Positions 1 to 7,998 of a stretch of DNA of 8,205 bases are shown here, one piece after another. Below the pieces are notes generated by a model. That model saw only the letters and a list, made by a program, of their open reading frames with translations. It was not told where the DNA came from and did no database searches. This DNA comes from Acidobacteriota bacterium. Its GTDB lineage: Bacteria > Acidobacteriota > UBA4820 > DSQY01. Numbering within the stretch: position 1 is the first letter of the stretch; each line of letters begins with the position of its first letter. The stretch spans positions 1-8,205 of the forward strand of contig JAEMPZ010000024.1 in assembly GCA_022759065.1 (NCBI GenBank), in the 5' to 3' direction. A program made the translations under genes and the position numbers.

Positions 1-1065
1 CTGGTTGACGTCGCCCCGACGGTGCGCGCGCTTGTGGGCCTTGCGCAGCAACGGTCAGATGGAGCATCGCTGGCGGCGTCGCTTGATGGCGGGGCGCAGC
101 ATCGCGGGCCCGTGTACATCGAGAGCCTCGAAAGCCTTAACAGTTACGGCTGGGCGCCGCTTTACGCCTGCGTTGAAAACCATTCAAAATATATCCTTGC
201 GCCAAAGCCAGAATATTACAGGCTGGATAAAGACCCCGAAGAGCTCTCCAATCTTGTCGCAACGGAGAGCGCCGCGGCAAAGCCCATGCGCACATGGCTT
301 CAAGGCCGGATCAGCCGCCAGAAAGACATGGCGTCCCCGGCCAAGCTTTCGCTGGACAAGGAAGAGCTTCGCAGCTTACAAAGCTTGGGCTACATTTCGG
401 GCTCGGAGGGGCGCAACGCCGGAAGCTACCGAAATCCGAAGGACATGGCGCCAATTCTGCCCGATATCGAAACGGCCGAGATTTTGATTCAGAAGGGGCA
501 AAAGGATGAGGCCATGGCGCTTCTTGAGAAGGTGATTCCGCGCGACCCTGGCAACCCGCTTTTTCATTACCAGCTGGGTGTTTGCAGCGTGGCAAGCGAC
601 AAAGCGAAGGCTGAGGCCGAATTGAAAAAAGCGCTTCAGCTGCGTCCCGAGTTTCCGCAGGCGTGCCAACAACTGCTTCTGTTGTGGATAACAACGGGGC
701 GGTCGGAAGATGCCTTCAAGCTTGGCCAGGGCGCCCTTAAAACGATGGACGACTACGACGGCGTTATCCACGCGCTGACCGGCTTCGCCGCGCTGAAGGC
801 GGGTCACCCCGCATCGGAAGTGCGCGCGCTTTTGGACGGGGGCGTGCGTGAAGGGGTGGAGGCGCCGATAGCTCTCAAAGGGCGCGCGCTGTTGGCGATT
901 CAAGAAGGCAAGTCTGACGAGGCGATAGCCTACCTCCAGAAACTCGCTGCTAGCACGGAGCCTTCATACATGGTCAACATAGGCAAAGACCCGCGCTTCG
1001 CGCCGCTCCACGAGGACGCCCGCTTCTGGAAGATCATCCTCACCGCACAGAACTCCGCGCGGTGA
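1..1065 (+). CDS. Sulfatase C-terminal region fused to TPR domain (5' partial)
   Basis: The reading frame is open from base 1, so the gene begins to the left of the window; 354 residues and the TGA stop at 1063-1065 are visible. Residues 2-14 (VDVAPTVRALVGL) match the helix after the active-site domain in type I sulfatases, usually DVAPTLLDLAGL. Residues about 36-85 carry the sulfatase C-terminal pattern: YGWAPLYACVENHSKYI, then YYRLDKDPEELSNL. A SLGYISG linker at about 128-134 precedes an alanine- and leucine-rich helical region, about 155-340, with TPR-like pairs such as AEILIQKGQKDEAMALLEKVIPRDP written here in part (AEILIQKGQKDEAMALLEK). The family hydrolyses sulfate esters with a formylglycine residue; the CxPSR motif and metal ligands are off-window, so activity and substrate cannot be judged. 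TPRs suggest a partner-binding or envelope-anchoring role (inference). An internal GTG at 22 is not a real start. Sulfatase-TPR assignment is firm; calling it a sulfatase rather than another alkaline phosphatase superfamily enzyme is less so. Confidence 0.8.
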   Translation: MVDVAPTVRALVGLAQQRSDGASLAASLDGGAQHRGPVYIESLESLNSYGWAPLYACVENHSKYILAPKPEYYRLDKDPEELSNLVATESAAAKPMRTWLQGRISRQKDMASPAKLSLDKEELRSLQSLGYISGSEGRNAGSYRNPKDMAPILPDIETAEILIQKGQKDEAMALLEKVIPRDPGNPLFHYQLGVCSVASDKAKAEAELKKALQLRPEFPQACQQLLLLWITTGRSEDAFKLGQGALKTMDDYDGVIHALTGFAALKAGHPASEVRALLDGGVREGVEAPIALKGRALLAIQEGKSDEAIAYLQKLAASTEPSYMVNIGKDPRFAPLHEDARFWKIILTAQNSAR

Positions 1066-1101
1066 TACCAAGCGCGGCGGCGGCGGACGGCTGGGTGCGA
1101 A

Positions 1102-1136
1102 TGCTAAATTTTGAATTTTGAATGTTGAATTGGTGA
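1102..1136. repeat. Degenerate heptamer tandem repeat, unit TTTTGAA
   Basis: Three consecutive 7-base units are visible in strict register: TTTTGAA at 1109-1115, TTTTGAA at 1116-1122 and TGTTGAA at 1123-1129, with weaker partial units on either side (TGCTAAA at 1102-1108, TTGGTGA at 1130-1136). The tract is AT-rich within a GC-rich surrounding and sits between two convergent genes. It is short, so on its own it might be chance, but the other two larger intergenic regions of the window also hold 7-base repeats. Confidence 0.6.
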
Positions 1137-1165
1137 TATCATCTTTTTTTGATGGCGGCTCGGTA

Positions 1166-1203
1166 TAAAAGATAAGGGCGGACGGGATTCACTCCCGCCC
1201 GCC
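1166..1203 (-). terminator. Intrinsic terminator after the M13 peptidase gene
   Basis: Read on the minus strand, an 11-base stem is formed by 1203-1193 (GGCGGGCGGGA) and 1187-1177 (TCCCGTCCGCC), with one G-U wobble and a five-base loop (GTGAA, 1192-1188). It is followed directly by the T-rich tail CTTATCTTTTA (1176-1166). The hairpin starts 28 bases after the TAG stop of the M13 gene, which is where an operon-end terminator is expected. On the plus strand the stem is followed only by ATGGTTTAATC, so it would be a poorer terminator for the sulfatase transcript. Confidence 0.75.
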
Positions 1204-1231
1204 ATGGTTTAATCGTAAGCGAAAAACCTCT

Positions 1232-3289
1232 CTACCAAATCTGGCATTGTTTGTCCGCCGCGTTGGCCATCGGCCCCTGCTCGCAGCCGAAGGCTTTCGA
1301 GAAAGTCCCTACGTTCGCCAGCGTTCCGTTTACGCGCCATTTTGCCGGAGGGTGCGGATCCACTGTCGCCAGCATTCGGGCGAATTGGGGGCGCACGCTT
1401 CCCGCCCAGACGTTGGCGAAGGCGAGGAAGAAGCGCTGTTCCGGAGTGAAACCATCCACAGGCGCAGGCGCCGGCCTGCCCTCAAGCGATTTCATGTAGG
1501 CCCTCATCGCGAGGGTGACGCCGCCGAGGTCGGCGATAGCCTCCCCCTCAACCAGCTTCCCTTGCAAGTGAACGTCGCCGTCAACGACATAGCCTGAATA
1601 CTGGTCGGCGATGCACTCGCCGCGTTCCTTGAAAGCCTTGAGGTCTTCAGGCGTCCACCAGTTCTTCAAGTTTCCTTCGCCGTCGTACTTCGCGCCCTGG
1701 TCGTCGAAGCCGTGCGTTATTTCGTGTCCGATCACAACGCCTATGGCGCCGTAGTTGGCCGCGTCGTCGGCCTTTGGATCAAAGAAGGGGGGCTGGAGAA
1801 TCCCGGCCGGGAAAACGATCTCGTTGAGGTGCTCGTTGTAATAGGCGTTAACCGTTGGAGGCGTCATGTCCCATTCAGTTCGGTCAACCGGCTTGCCGAT
1901 CTTGGAGAGGTCATAATCCTCCTCGAATGCGCTTGAATTCCAGACGTTTTCAAAATAGGAAGCGCGGCCGATCGCGAGCCCCGAGTAATCCCGCCACTTG
2001 TCCGGGTAGCCGATCTTCTCGGCTATCTTGTCCAGCTTGGCAATGGCGGTAATTCTGGTCGGCTCGCTCATCCATGACAGCGTCCGCAAGTCGTCGCGCA
2101 GCGCCGCCTTGATGTTGTGGAGGATGTCCAGCACCTTGGCCTTCGCCTCGGGACCGAAGTACTCCTTGACGTAAATCTGCCCCAGCGCCATGCCCATGGC
2201 GCCCTCTTCCGACCGCACCACTTTCATCCAGCGCGGAAGGTCTTCCTTGGTCCCTGTCAGGGTGCTTCTGAAGTCAAACCCCTCTTTAACGAAATCGGAG
2301 GAGAGGCAGGGCGACGCGAAACTGGCAAGGTGCCAGCTCAAGTAGACCTTCCAGTCGGCCAGGGGCGTTGCTTTCAACTGCTCGGAAAGGCCCTTGAAAA
2401 AGTCCGGCTGGCCTATGTTTACATGGTTCTTGATTTGTGGAAGGCCGATCTCGCCGGCGTAGAGTTTCCAATCAAAAGCGGGGGCGATCTTTTCCAGTTC
2501 GGAGAACGGTGATGGGTGATAAACCTTTTCAGGTTCGCGCATTTCGACGCGAGGCATGGAAATCTTCGCCAGCGCCGTTTCAATATTCAGAACGGTCTGA
2601 GCCTTCGAGGCGGCTTTTTCTGCCGGGTCGCCCAGAAGCTCGAACACCTTCGCGACGTGTTTGATGTATGCGTCGCGGATTGCTTTGGATTTCGCGTCAT
2701 CCTTCAAGTAGTAATCGCGGTCCGGCAGGCTGAGCCCGCCCTGGCGGAAGGAGGCGATGACGAGCGTCGCGTCCTTGTCATCCTGGTCTGAACCCATCCT
2801 AAAGAGGACGCCCACGCCGTGGCGCTGAAGGCGCGCCGCTTCCGCTGACAACTCCTTGAGGTCCTTGATGGCGGCGATGCGCGAAAGCTCGGGCTGAATC
2901 GGCTTTGCGCCAAGTTCCTCGGCCTTCTTCTCGTCCATCGCCGTGGTGTAAAAGTCGGCGAGTTTGCGCTCGATGCTTCCAGCCGGAGCTTTTTCATCCT
3001 TGGCAAGCGATTCGAGTATGGCGTGGAGTGCCTCGGTGTTGCGCACCGAAAGCTCGTCGAACGTCCCCCAGCGCGGATAGGCCGGCGGCATTGGGTTCCT
3101 GGCGACCCAGCCCCCGGTGGCGTAGCCGTAGAAATCCTCGCACGGCTTGACCTTCGCGTCCAAGTTGGCCGGGTCAACGCCATGGACTTCCGTGCCTTTG
3201 GCGGGGGCAACGGGTTTTGCTTCCTGCGCCCCCGCCTGAGCGCAAAAAGCAAGGATGGAACCTGCGACAACCAAAGTGACAAAGCGCAT
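1232..3289 (-). CDS. Secreted M13 family zinc metallopeptidase (neprilysin/PepO-like)
   Basis: The product has 685 residues, normal for bacterial M13 enzymes. It is a zinc endopeptidase family that cleaves oligopeptides on the amino side of hydrophobic residues. Visible features: an N-terminal signal peptide (MRFVTLVVAGSILAFCAQAGA, cleavage probably near residue 21); the family start of the mature domain (VKPCEDFYGYATGGW, about 47-61); the substrate-binding NAYYN at about 481-485; the zinc motif HEITH at 522-526; the third ligand in EAIAD at 583-587 (ExxxD); RVNG near 652-655; and the family C-terminal CQIW. All catalytic residues are present. A GTG at 3304 would lengthen the protein by five residues, but the ATG at 3289 is preferred because AAAGGAG lies five bases upstream. 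It is the last gene of the minus-strand cluster, starting 11 bases after the ettA stop, and a terminator follows. Export to periplasm or outside is inferred from the signal peptide; the natural substrate is unknown. Confidence 0.95.
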   Translation of the reverse strand: MRFVTLVVAGSILAFCAQAGAQEAKPVAPAKGTEVHGVDPANLDAKVKPCEDFYGYATGGWVARNPMPPAYPRWGTFDELSVRNTEALHAILESLAKDEKAPAGSIERKLADFYTTAMDEKKAEELGAKPIQPELSRIAAIKDLKELSAEAARLQRHGVGVLFRMGSDQDDKDATLVIASFRQGGLSLPDRDYYLKDDAKSKAIRDAYIKHVAKVFELLGDPAEKAASKAQTVLNIETALAKISMPRVEMREPEKVYHPSPFSELEKIAPAFDWKLYAGEIGLPQIKNHVNIGQPDFFKGLSEQLKATPLADWKVYLSWHLASFASPCLSSDFVKEGFDFRSTLTGTKEDLPRWMKVVRSEEGAMGMALGQIYVKEYFGPEAKAKVLDILHNIKAALRDDLRTLSWMSEPTRITAIAKLDKIAEKIGYPDKWRDYSGLAIGRASYFENVWNSSAFEEDYDLSKIGKPVDRTEWDMTPPTVNAYYNEHLNEIVFPAGILQPPFFDPKADDAANYGAIGVVIGHEITHGFDDQGAKYDGEGNLKNWWTPEDLKAFKERGECIADQYSGYVVDGDVHLQGKLVEGEAIADLGGVTLAMRAYMKSLEGRPAPAPVDGFTPEQRFFLAFANVWAGSVRPQFARMLATVDPHPPAKWRVNGTLANVGTFSKAFGCEQGPMANAADKQCQIW

Positions 3290-3294
3290 GCGAA

Positions 3295-3301
3295 CTCCTT
3301 T
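3295..3301 (-). promoter_or_regulatory. Ribosome binding site of M13 gene overlapping ettA stop
   Basis: On the minus strand the bases read TGAAAGGAGTTCGCATG. The final A of the ettA stop codon TGA is the first base of the strong Shine-Dalgarno AAAGGAG, which lies five bases before the ATG at 3289. This decides the start against the upstream GTG at 3304 and implies that a ribosome finishing ettA can re-initiate on the peptidase gene. Confidence 0.8.
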
Positions 3302-4983
3302 CACCGCGTCAGTTTGCGGTAGGTTATGCGGTGGGGCCGCAGGGCGGCGTCGCCCAGCCTGCGGCGTTTATCTTCCTCGTAGTCTTGATAGTTTCCCTCG
3401 AACCAGACCACCTTGGAATCGCCCTCAAACGCGAGGATGTGCGTCGCGATCCTGTCAAGAAACCATCGGTCGTGGCTTGCCACCACGGCGCAGCCGGCAA
3501 AGTTTTCGAGCGCCTCTTCGAGCGCCCTGAGTGTGTTAACGTCGAGGTCGTTTGTAGGCTCGTCGAGGAGGATCAGGTTGGCGCCCGACTGGAGCATTTT
3601 CGCAAGATGAACCCTGTTGCGCTCGCCGCCTGAGAGCGTCCCGACCTTTTTCTGCTGGTCCTGGCCGGTGAAGTTGAACCGGCCGCAGTAAGCGCGGGCG
3701 TTCATCTGCGCCTTGCCTAGCGTGATATTGTCGTATCCCCCGGATATCTCCTCGTACACCGTTTTTTCCGGGTCCAACGTCTCCCTGGTCTGTTCGGCGT
3801 AAGCCATCTTGACCGTTTCGCCTATGCGAAAGCTCCCCGAGTCCGGCTTTTCTTGGCCCGTTATCATTTTGAAGAGCGTCGTTTTGCCGGCGCCGTTTGG
3901 GCCAATGACGCCCACGATGCCGCCGGGGGGGAGCGAAAAGTCCAATTCGTAACAAAGGACTTTGTCCCCGAAGGCCTTGGAGACTTTTTCGGCCTGGACG
4001 ACGACGTTGCCAAGCCTCGGCCCTGGAGGGATGTAGATTTCAAGTTCCCTGGCCATCTTCTCGGACTCCGCGTTGAGCATCTGCTCGTAAGCGGTGATGC
4101 GCGACTTGCCCTTTGCGTGGCGTGCCTTCGGCGCCATGCGAATCCATTCAAGCTCGCGGGCGAGCGTCTTCTGGCGCTCGCTCTCCTGCTTCTGCTCCTG
4201 CCTCAGCCGCTCCTGCTTCTGTTCGAGCCAGCTCGAATAATTGCCCTTCCAAGGGATGCCCTGGCCCCTGTCTAGTTCCAGTATCCATCCCGCCACGTTG
4301 TCGAGGAAGTAGCGGTCGTGCGTCACCGCGATGACCGTGCCCTCATACTTCTGGAGGTGCTGTTCGAGCCATGCGACCGTCTCGGCGTCGAGGTGGTTCG
4401 TAGGCTCGTCCAGAAGAAGGATGTCCGGCTTCTGCAACAACAACCTGCAAAGAGCCACTCGGCGCGCCTCGCCGCCGGAGAGAACCTTCGCCGGCGTGTC
4501 GCCGGGCGGACATCTGAGCGCGTCCATAGCGAGTTCAAGGCGCGAGTCGAGGTCCCACGCGCCAGAGGCGTCGAGCTTTTCCTGGACCTTGCCCTGCTCC
4601 TCGATCAGTTTGTCGTAATCAGCGTCCGGGGCGCCGAAGCCCTCGTTGATCTCATCGTAGCGTTTCAGCAGCGCCACGACCTCGGCGACGCCCTCTTTCA
4701 CTATTTCGAGCACCGTTTTCGACGGGTCCAGCTTCGGCTCCTGCTCCAGAAGGCCGACGCTGTAACCTGGGGACCGGTGGATTTCGCCGAGGAATTCAGT
4801 GTCCACGCCAGCCATGATTCTTAACAGGGAGGACTTGCCCGACCCGTTGAGGCCGATGACCCCGATCTTGGCGCCGTAAAAGAAACCGAGGTAGATGTCC
4901 TTCAGAACCTGCTTCTGGCCGCGGACCTTGCCCACTCCGGCCATCGAATAGATGACTTTGTTTGGCTCTTCCTGCTTTGACAT
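3301..4983 (-). CDS. ettA: Energy-dependent translational throttle protein EttA (ABC-F)
   Basis: The 560-residue product has two ABC ATPase domains and no membrane segments, close to the length of E. coli EttA (555). Domain 1 has Walker [10 protein letters not shown] at 44-52, signature LSGGE at 168-172 and Walker [13 protein letters not shown] with the catalytic Glu at 193. Domain 2 has GPNGAGKTT at 361-369, LSGGE at 450-454 and [12 protein letters not shown] with Glu 475. Between them is the basic P-site tRNA interaction motif linker (about 247-315), including [14 protein letters not shown] and [19 protein letters not shown]. This linker and the opening IYSMAGVGK are characteristic of EttA rather than Uup or Msr-type resistance proteins. 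Known role: binds the ribosomal E site and gates the first elongation steps according to the ATP/ADP ratio. The start at 4983 is chosen because AGGGAG lies five bases upstream; the longer frame to 5034 would overlap gph. It sits 14 bases after gph and 11 before the M13 gene. Confidence 0.96.
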   Translation of the reverse strand: MSKQEEPNKVIYSMAGVGKVRGQKQVLKDIYLGFFYGAKIGVIGLNGSGKSSLLRIMAGVDTEFLGEIHRSPGYSVGLLEQEPKLDPSKTVLEIVKEGVAEVVALLKRYDEINEGFGAPDADYDKLIEEQGKVQEKLDASGAWDLDSRLELAMDALRCPPGDTPAKVLSGGEARRVALCRLLLQKPDILLLDEPTNHLDAETVAWLEQHLQKYEGTVIAVTHDRYFLDNVAGWILELDRGQGIPWKGNYSSWLEQKQERLRQEQKQESERQKTLARELEWIRMAPKARHAKGKSRITAYEQMLNAESEKMARELEIYIPPGPRLGNVVVQAEKVSKAFGDKVLCYELDFSLPPGGIVGVIGPNGAGKTTLFKMITGQEKPDSGSFRIGETVKMAYAEQTRETLDPEKTVYEEISGGYDNITLGKAQMNARAYCGRFNFTGQDQQKKVGTLSGGERNRVHLAKMLQSGANLILLDEPTNDLDVNTLRALEEALENFAGCAVVASHDRWFLDRIATHILAFEGDSKVVWFEGNYQDYEEDKRRRLGDAALRPHRITYRKLTR

Positions 4984-4988
4984 GAAAA

Positions 4989-4994
4989 CTCCCT
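4989..4994 (-). promoter_or_regulatory. Ribosome binding site that fixes the ettA start
   Basis: The minus strand reads TAAGACAGGGAGTTTTCATG, running from the gph stop codon TAA to the ettA ATG. AGGGAG is five bases from the ATG at 4983 and three bases after the gph stop. It supports the 560-residue form of EttA and suggests translational coupling of gph and ettA. Confidence 0.7.
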
Positions 4995-4997
4995 GTC

Positions 4998-5717
4998 TTA
5001 TCTTCCCCTGCTGTCGGTTGGACTGGTGGCGCAACCAGTGCCATTCAAGTATTCCAGAAGTTGCGAGGGGCGCTCAAGCAGCGCTTTCGCGCCGGCATCG
5101 GCCAACTCTTCAGCGGGGCGAAAGCCCCACAGGGCGCCCAACGGAGTCATGCCGGCTCGAAGCGCGGTTTGGATGTCCGTGGACGTGTCGCCCAGATAGA
5201 GCCATCGTTCCGGGACAATGCCCAATTCATTGGCCAAGGCAATTGCCGCCGACGGGTCCGGTTTCTTTGGCACATCAGGCTTGGCGCCGCTTACGGCGGA
5301 AAATATGTTCCGCTTGAAAAAACGTCCGACGTTCAGCAGGGTGAAGTCATTCGGTTTGTTGGACAGGACCGCCATCTTCACGCCCATTGCCTCAAGATCG
5401 TCGAGTAATTCGGGAATGCCGGCGTAAGGGCGGGTTTTCTTGTCCCACCTTCGGCCGTACTCCTCCCGCATGGCGGCAACCAGAGCCTTCCAAACTTCAT
5501 CATCGCCCCTTCGCTCTGGCGGCAGGACGCGGCGGGCAAGCGTATCAACGCCGTCGCCCACCATGAAGCGGTACGCGTCCTTGGGATGCGGAGGGAACCC
5601 GAGCCCATGGAGCGCGCTGTTCATCGAGTCGCAGAGATCGTCAAGCGTGTCTAATAGCGTGCCGTCAAGATCGAAGAGCACTGCCGCGTAGGGTGGCTGG
5701 ATATTAGATTCAATCAT
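4998..5717 (-). CDS. gph: HAD-family phosphatase, phosphoglycolate phosphatase type
   Basis: The 239-residue cytoplasmic protein has all four HAD motifs: [11 protein letters not shown] with nucleophile Asp16 and acid/base Asp18; II, LSNKP with Ser119; III, KKPDP with Lys152; [10 protein letters not shown] with Asp177 and Asp181. An alpha-helical C1 cap lies between motifs I and II (about 25-95), with the [13 protein letters not shown] segment typical of the Gph group (usually GxGxxxLxxR). The family removes phosphate from 2-phosphoglycolate, a product of DNA 3'-end repair or of Rubisco oxygenation, but related members act on other small phosphates (pyrophosphate, beta-phosphoglucose), so the substrate is a family-based inference. 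The ATG at 5717 has no good Shine-Dalgarno; the upstream bases (GCGGGCCATGAC) match only weakly, so expression may be modest or depend on reading from the gene upstream. The start is still likely because motif I begins only about 14 residues in. The TAA stop leaves 14 bases to ettA. Confidence 0.85.
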   Translation of the reverse strand: MIESNIQPPYAAVLFDLDGTLLDTLDDLCDSMNSALHGLGFPPHPKDAYRFMVGDGVDTLARRVLPPERRGDDEVWKALVAAMREEYGRRWDKKTRPYAGIPELLDDLEAMGVKMAVLSNKPNDFTLLNVGRFFKRNIFSAVSGAKPDVPKKPDPSAAIALANELGIVPERWLYLGDTSTDIQTALRAGMTPLGALWGFRPAEELADAGAKALLERPSQLLEYLNGTGCATSPTDSRGR

Positions 5718-5744
5718 GTCATGGCCCGCAAGGACAACGGCGGC

Positions 5745-5821
5745 GGATGAAGGATGATGGATGACGGATGAGAAAAGGGAAAAAACATCCGCTCATCTCT
5801 CATCTATCATCTATCAACCCC
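5745..5821. repeat. Facing heptamer repeats forming an imperfect hairpin
   Basis: Four 7-base units in register occupy 5745-5772 (GGATGAA, GGATGAT, GGATGAC, GGATGAG). After an A-rich spacer come units in the opposite orientation: CATCTCT at 5794-5800, CATCTAT at 5801-5807 and CATCTAT at 5808-5814, preceded by the 8-base variant CATCCGCT. The two sides pair: 5748-5772 against 5792-5816 gives 20 Watson-Crick pairs, three G-T wobbles and two mismatches around a 19-base loop on the plus strand. On the minus-strand transcript the wobbles become C-A mismatches, so the RNA hairpin is weaker there. No T-run follows on the minus strand, so it is not a classical intrinsic terminator. It fills most of the gap between the prolyl oligopeptidase and gph and includes the stop codon of the former. 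Confidence 0.8.
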
Positions 5822-7957
5822 CTTACACACCGCGAGATTCAACGACCAGACCAGGAACGCGTAGCGGTCCGCGGCCTCTTCTATGCGCTTCGCCGTCGGC
5901 TTGCCCTGTCCGTGGCCGGCCTTGCTTTCGACGCGAAGCAGAATCGGCGCGGAGCCGGTGGTCTTGGCCTGCAAGAGCGCCGTCATCTTTCTGGCGTGAA
6001 GCGGGTCAACGCGGCTGTCGTTAGCGCCGGCCATGATCAGCGTCGGCGGATAAGGTGCTGGCTTTACGTTTTGATACGGCGAGTACTTCAGCAGGAACTT
6101 GAACTGCTCCGGGTCCTCGCTTGAACCGTATTCCGGTATCCAGTAGCGCGCAATCGAGAAGCGCTGGTAGCGCAGCATGTCGAGAAGGGGGACCTCCACT
6201 ATCACGGCGCCGTAAAGGTCGGGGCGCTGCACCAGGCACGCCCCCGTCAGAAGGCCGCCGTTCGAGCCTCCCTCGATGGCTAGCTTCGGCGTCGAGGTGT
6301 ACCTGTTTGCTATGAGCCATTCGGCGGCGGATATGAAGTCGTCGAAGACGTTCTGCTTCTTGCCGAGCATTCCCGCCTCATGCCACGCCTCGCCGTATTC
6401 GCCGCCGCCTCTGAGGTTTGGCATCGCGAAAACGAACCCCTGCTTCAGCCACCAGGCGGTGACGGGCGAGAAGAAGGGCTGCTCGGAGATGTCAAATCCT
6501 CCGTAGCCGGTCAGGTAGCATGGCGTTTTGCCGTCACGCTTGAAGCCCTTTTCGTGGACGATGAACATCGAGACCTTCGTCCCGTCCTTGCTCGGGTACC
6601 ATACCTGCTCCGTTTCGAGCGACCCGGCGTCGAAAGGAACCTTCGGCTCGAAGAAAAGAGCGAGGCTGTTCTTGGAGAAATCGTAGCGATAGACCGACGA
6701 AGGCCGGGTGAAGGAAGTGTATCCGGCGAAAACCTCGTCGCTGTCCCACTTGCCGAAAATGCCCGTCACCGTGCCCAGGGGCGGCAACGGCATCTCCGCC
6801 TCGAATTTGCCGTCCAAGCCGTAAAAACGGACGGCGGAGCAGGCGTCGTGCATCACCTGCACCATTATTTTCCGGTTGACTATTGAGGCCGACTCTATCG
6901 TGTCCCCGCACTCCGGTATGCAGAGCTTCCACTTGTCGCGCTGTGGCTCTCTCATGCTGATGGCATATACGCAGCCTTTGGACGCGCCCTCGTCAGTCAG
7001 GCAGTAGAACGTCCCGTCAACGATCTCGCCGCTGTATGCGTTATGGACCCCCTTCGCGATGTACATCATCGCGCCGCTCGACAGGTCCTTGACCAGAATT
7101 TCCGTCCGCCTGTCCGAGCCCTCGCTCATCTGGATCAGAAGGTAGCGGCCGTCGTTTGACAGGTCAACGCCAAAGGTGGTCTCCTTCTTTCCGGGCACGG
7201 AAAAGACGAGGGCGTCGCTGTCGGGGTCGGCGCCGAGCTTGTGGAACATGATTCTCTGGTTGTAGTTGATCTCGTTTTCGGGGACGCTGCCCGGCTTCGG
7301 AAAGCGGCTGTAGAAAAATCCGCTCTCATCCTTCAGCCATGCGATCGAGGAAAAACGGCACCCGGGGATCGCGTCGGGCAGGTCTTTGCCGGTCGCGCAT
7401 TCCCGCACGCGCAGCGTGCTCTGCTCGGTGCCTCCCGGCGAAGTGCCGTAGGCGACGTACTTGCCGTGCTCGCTCACGTAGTACCAATCAAGCGCCACCG
7501 TGCCGTCGCTTGAGAGAGTGTTGGGGTCAATGAGGACGCGGGCCTTCCCGGCGAGCCCTTCCTGGACGTAGAGCGGGGACTGGTTCTGCAAACCGTCGTT
7601 TTTGGTGAAGAAGTAATATGGCCCGTAGTGCGACGGGACGCCCATCTTCTCGTAGTTCCAGAGCGCGGTCAGCTCCTTGATTATAGCCACGCGTTGAGGC
7701 ACGGCGTCGAGATACTTCCGGGTAAAGACGTTCTGCGCCTCGGTCCAAGCCTTGACCGCCGGATCCTCTCCGTTTTCGAGCCAGCGGTAGTCGTCCGTAA
7801 TTTTCGTCCCAAAGTAGTCGTCGGTCACCGGCTCGACTTTCGTGGGCGGGTAGCTCGGCCGGTAGGGCAGCTTAATGGGCGGTTTTCCCGTGGCAAATGT
7901 TGCGCCGCAAAGCCCGCAAAGCAGCATGGCAGCCATAGCGATTGAAGTCCGCTTCAT
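5807..7957 (-). CDS. Exported prolyl oligopeptidase (peptidase family S9A)
   Basis: The 716-residue product matches the S9A length (about 710). The enzyme cuts on the carboxyl side of proline in short peptides. A signal peptide occupies roughly residues 1-23 (MKRTSIAMAAMLLCGLCGATFA), pointing to export. The mature protein opens with the family N-terminal segment (YPPTKVEPVTDDYFG, then DDYRWLE), followed by a seven-bladed beta-propeller region (about 95-450) and the alpha/beta-hydrolase domain. By comparison with porcine POP, the nucleophile is Ser565 in GGSNGG, Asp647 in NDSRVDP, and His682 in AGHGQGK; Arg649, Tyr485 (GYGGF) and Trp606 match the substrate-binding Arg, oxyanion Tyr and proline-stacking Trp. 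The ATG at 7957 is preceded by GAGGAG seven bases... upstream region, giving a good ribosome site at 7964-7969. It is the first gene of the minus-strand group. The last codons and the TGA lie inside a heptamer repeat, so the C-terminal residues VDR are repeat-encoded. Confidence 0.95.
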   Translation of the reverse strand: MKRTSIAMAAMLLCGLCGATFATGKPPIKLPYRPSYPPTKVEPVTDDYFGTKITDDYRWLENGEDPAVKAWTEAQNVFTRKYLDAVPQRVAIIKELTALWNYEKMGVPSHYGPYYFFTKNDGLQNQSPLYVQEGLAGKARVLIDPNTLSSDGTVALDWYYVSEHGKYVAYGTSPGGTEQSTLRVRECATGKDLPDAIPGCRFSSIAWLKDESGFFYSRFPKPGSVPENEINYNQRIMFHKLGADPDSDALVFSVPGKKETTFGVDLSNDGRYLLIQMSEGSDRRTEILVKDLSSGAMMYIAKGVHNAYSGEIVDGTFYCLTDEGASKGCVYAISMREPQRDKWKLCIPECGDTIESASIVNRKIMVQVMHDACSAVRFYGLDGKFEAEMPLPPLGTVTGIFGKWDSDEVFAGYTSFTRPSSVYRYDFSKNSLALFFEPKVPFDAGSLETEQVWYPSKDGTKVSMFIVHEKGFKRDGKTPCYLTGYGGFDISEQPFFSPVTAWWLKQGFVFAMPNLRGGGEYGEAWHEAGMLGKKQNVFDDFISAAEWLIANRYTSTPKLAIEGGSNGGLLTGACLVQRPDLYGAVIVEVPLLDMLRYQRFSIARYWIPEYGSSEDPEQFKFLLKYSPYQNVKPAPYPPTLIMAGANDSRVDPLHARKMTALLQAKTTGSAPILLRVESKAGHGQGKPTAKRIEEAADRYAFLVWSLNLAVCKGVDR

Positions 7958-7975
7958 CGGAATCTCCTCAAGTGA

Positions 7976-7990
7976 CGCCGCAAAGCGGCG
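7976..7990 (-). other. Small perfect hairpin in the prolyl oligopeptidase leader
   Basis: CGCCGC at 7976-7981 and GCGGCG at 7985-7990 form a perfect six-base stem with a three-base loop. It lies just upstream of the ribosome binding site (7964-7969) of the prolyl oligopeptidase gene and so probably in its 5' untranslated leader. It may affect mRNA stability; no riboswitch or attenuator structure is recognisable. In GC-rich DNA such a stem can also arise by chance. Confidence 0.4.
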
Positions 7991-7998
7991 AAGGCGCT

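Noticed and set aside
1054..1078. CCGCGC/GCGCGG stem across the sulfatase stop codon as a plus-strand terminator
   Set aside because: The stem is only six bases with an 11-base loop and is followed by GC-rich sequence, without a T-run.
3290..3304. GTG start five codons upstream for the M13 peptidase
   Set aside because: Those codons are the ribosome binding site AAAGGAG itself; the ATG at 3289 is correctly spaced and starts a clean signal peptide.
3301..4983. Antibiotic-resistance ABC-F protein
   Set aside because: The linker sequence, length and opening IYSMAGVGK fit the housekeeping EttA group, not the Msr/Vga/OptrA types.
4984..5034. Upstream start giving a 577-residue EttA
   Set aside because: It would overlap the end of gph, and the extra 17 residues have no counterpart in EttA; the ATG at 4983 has AGGGAG at proper spacing.
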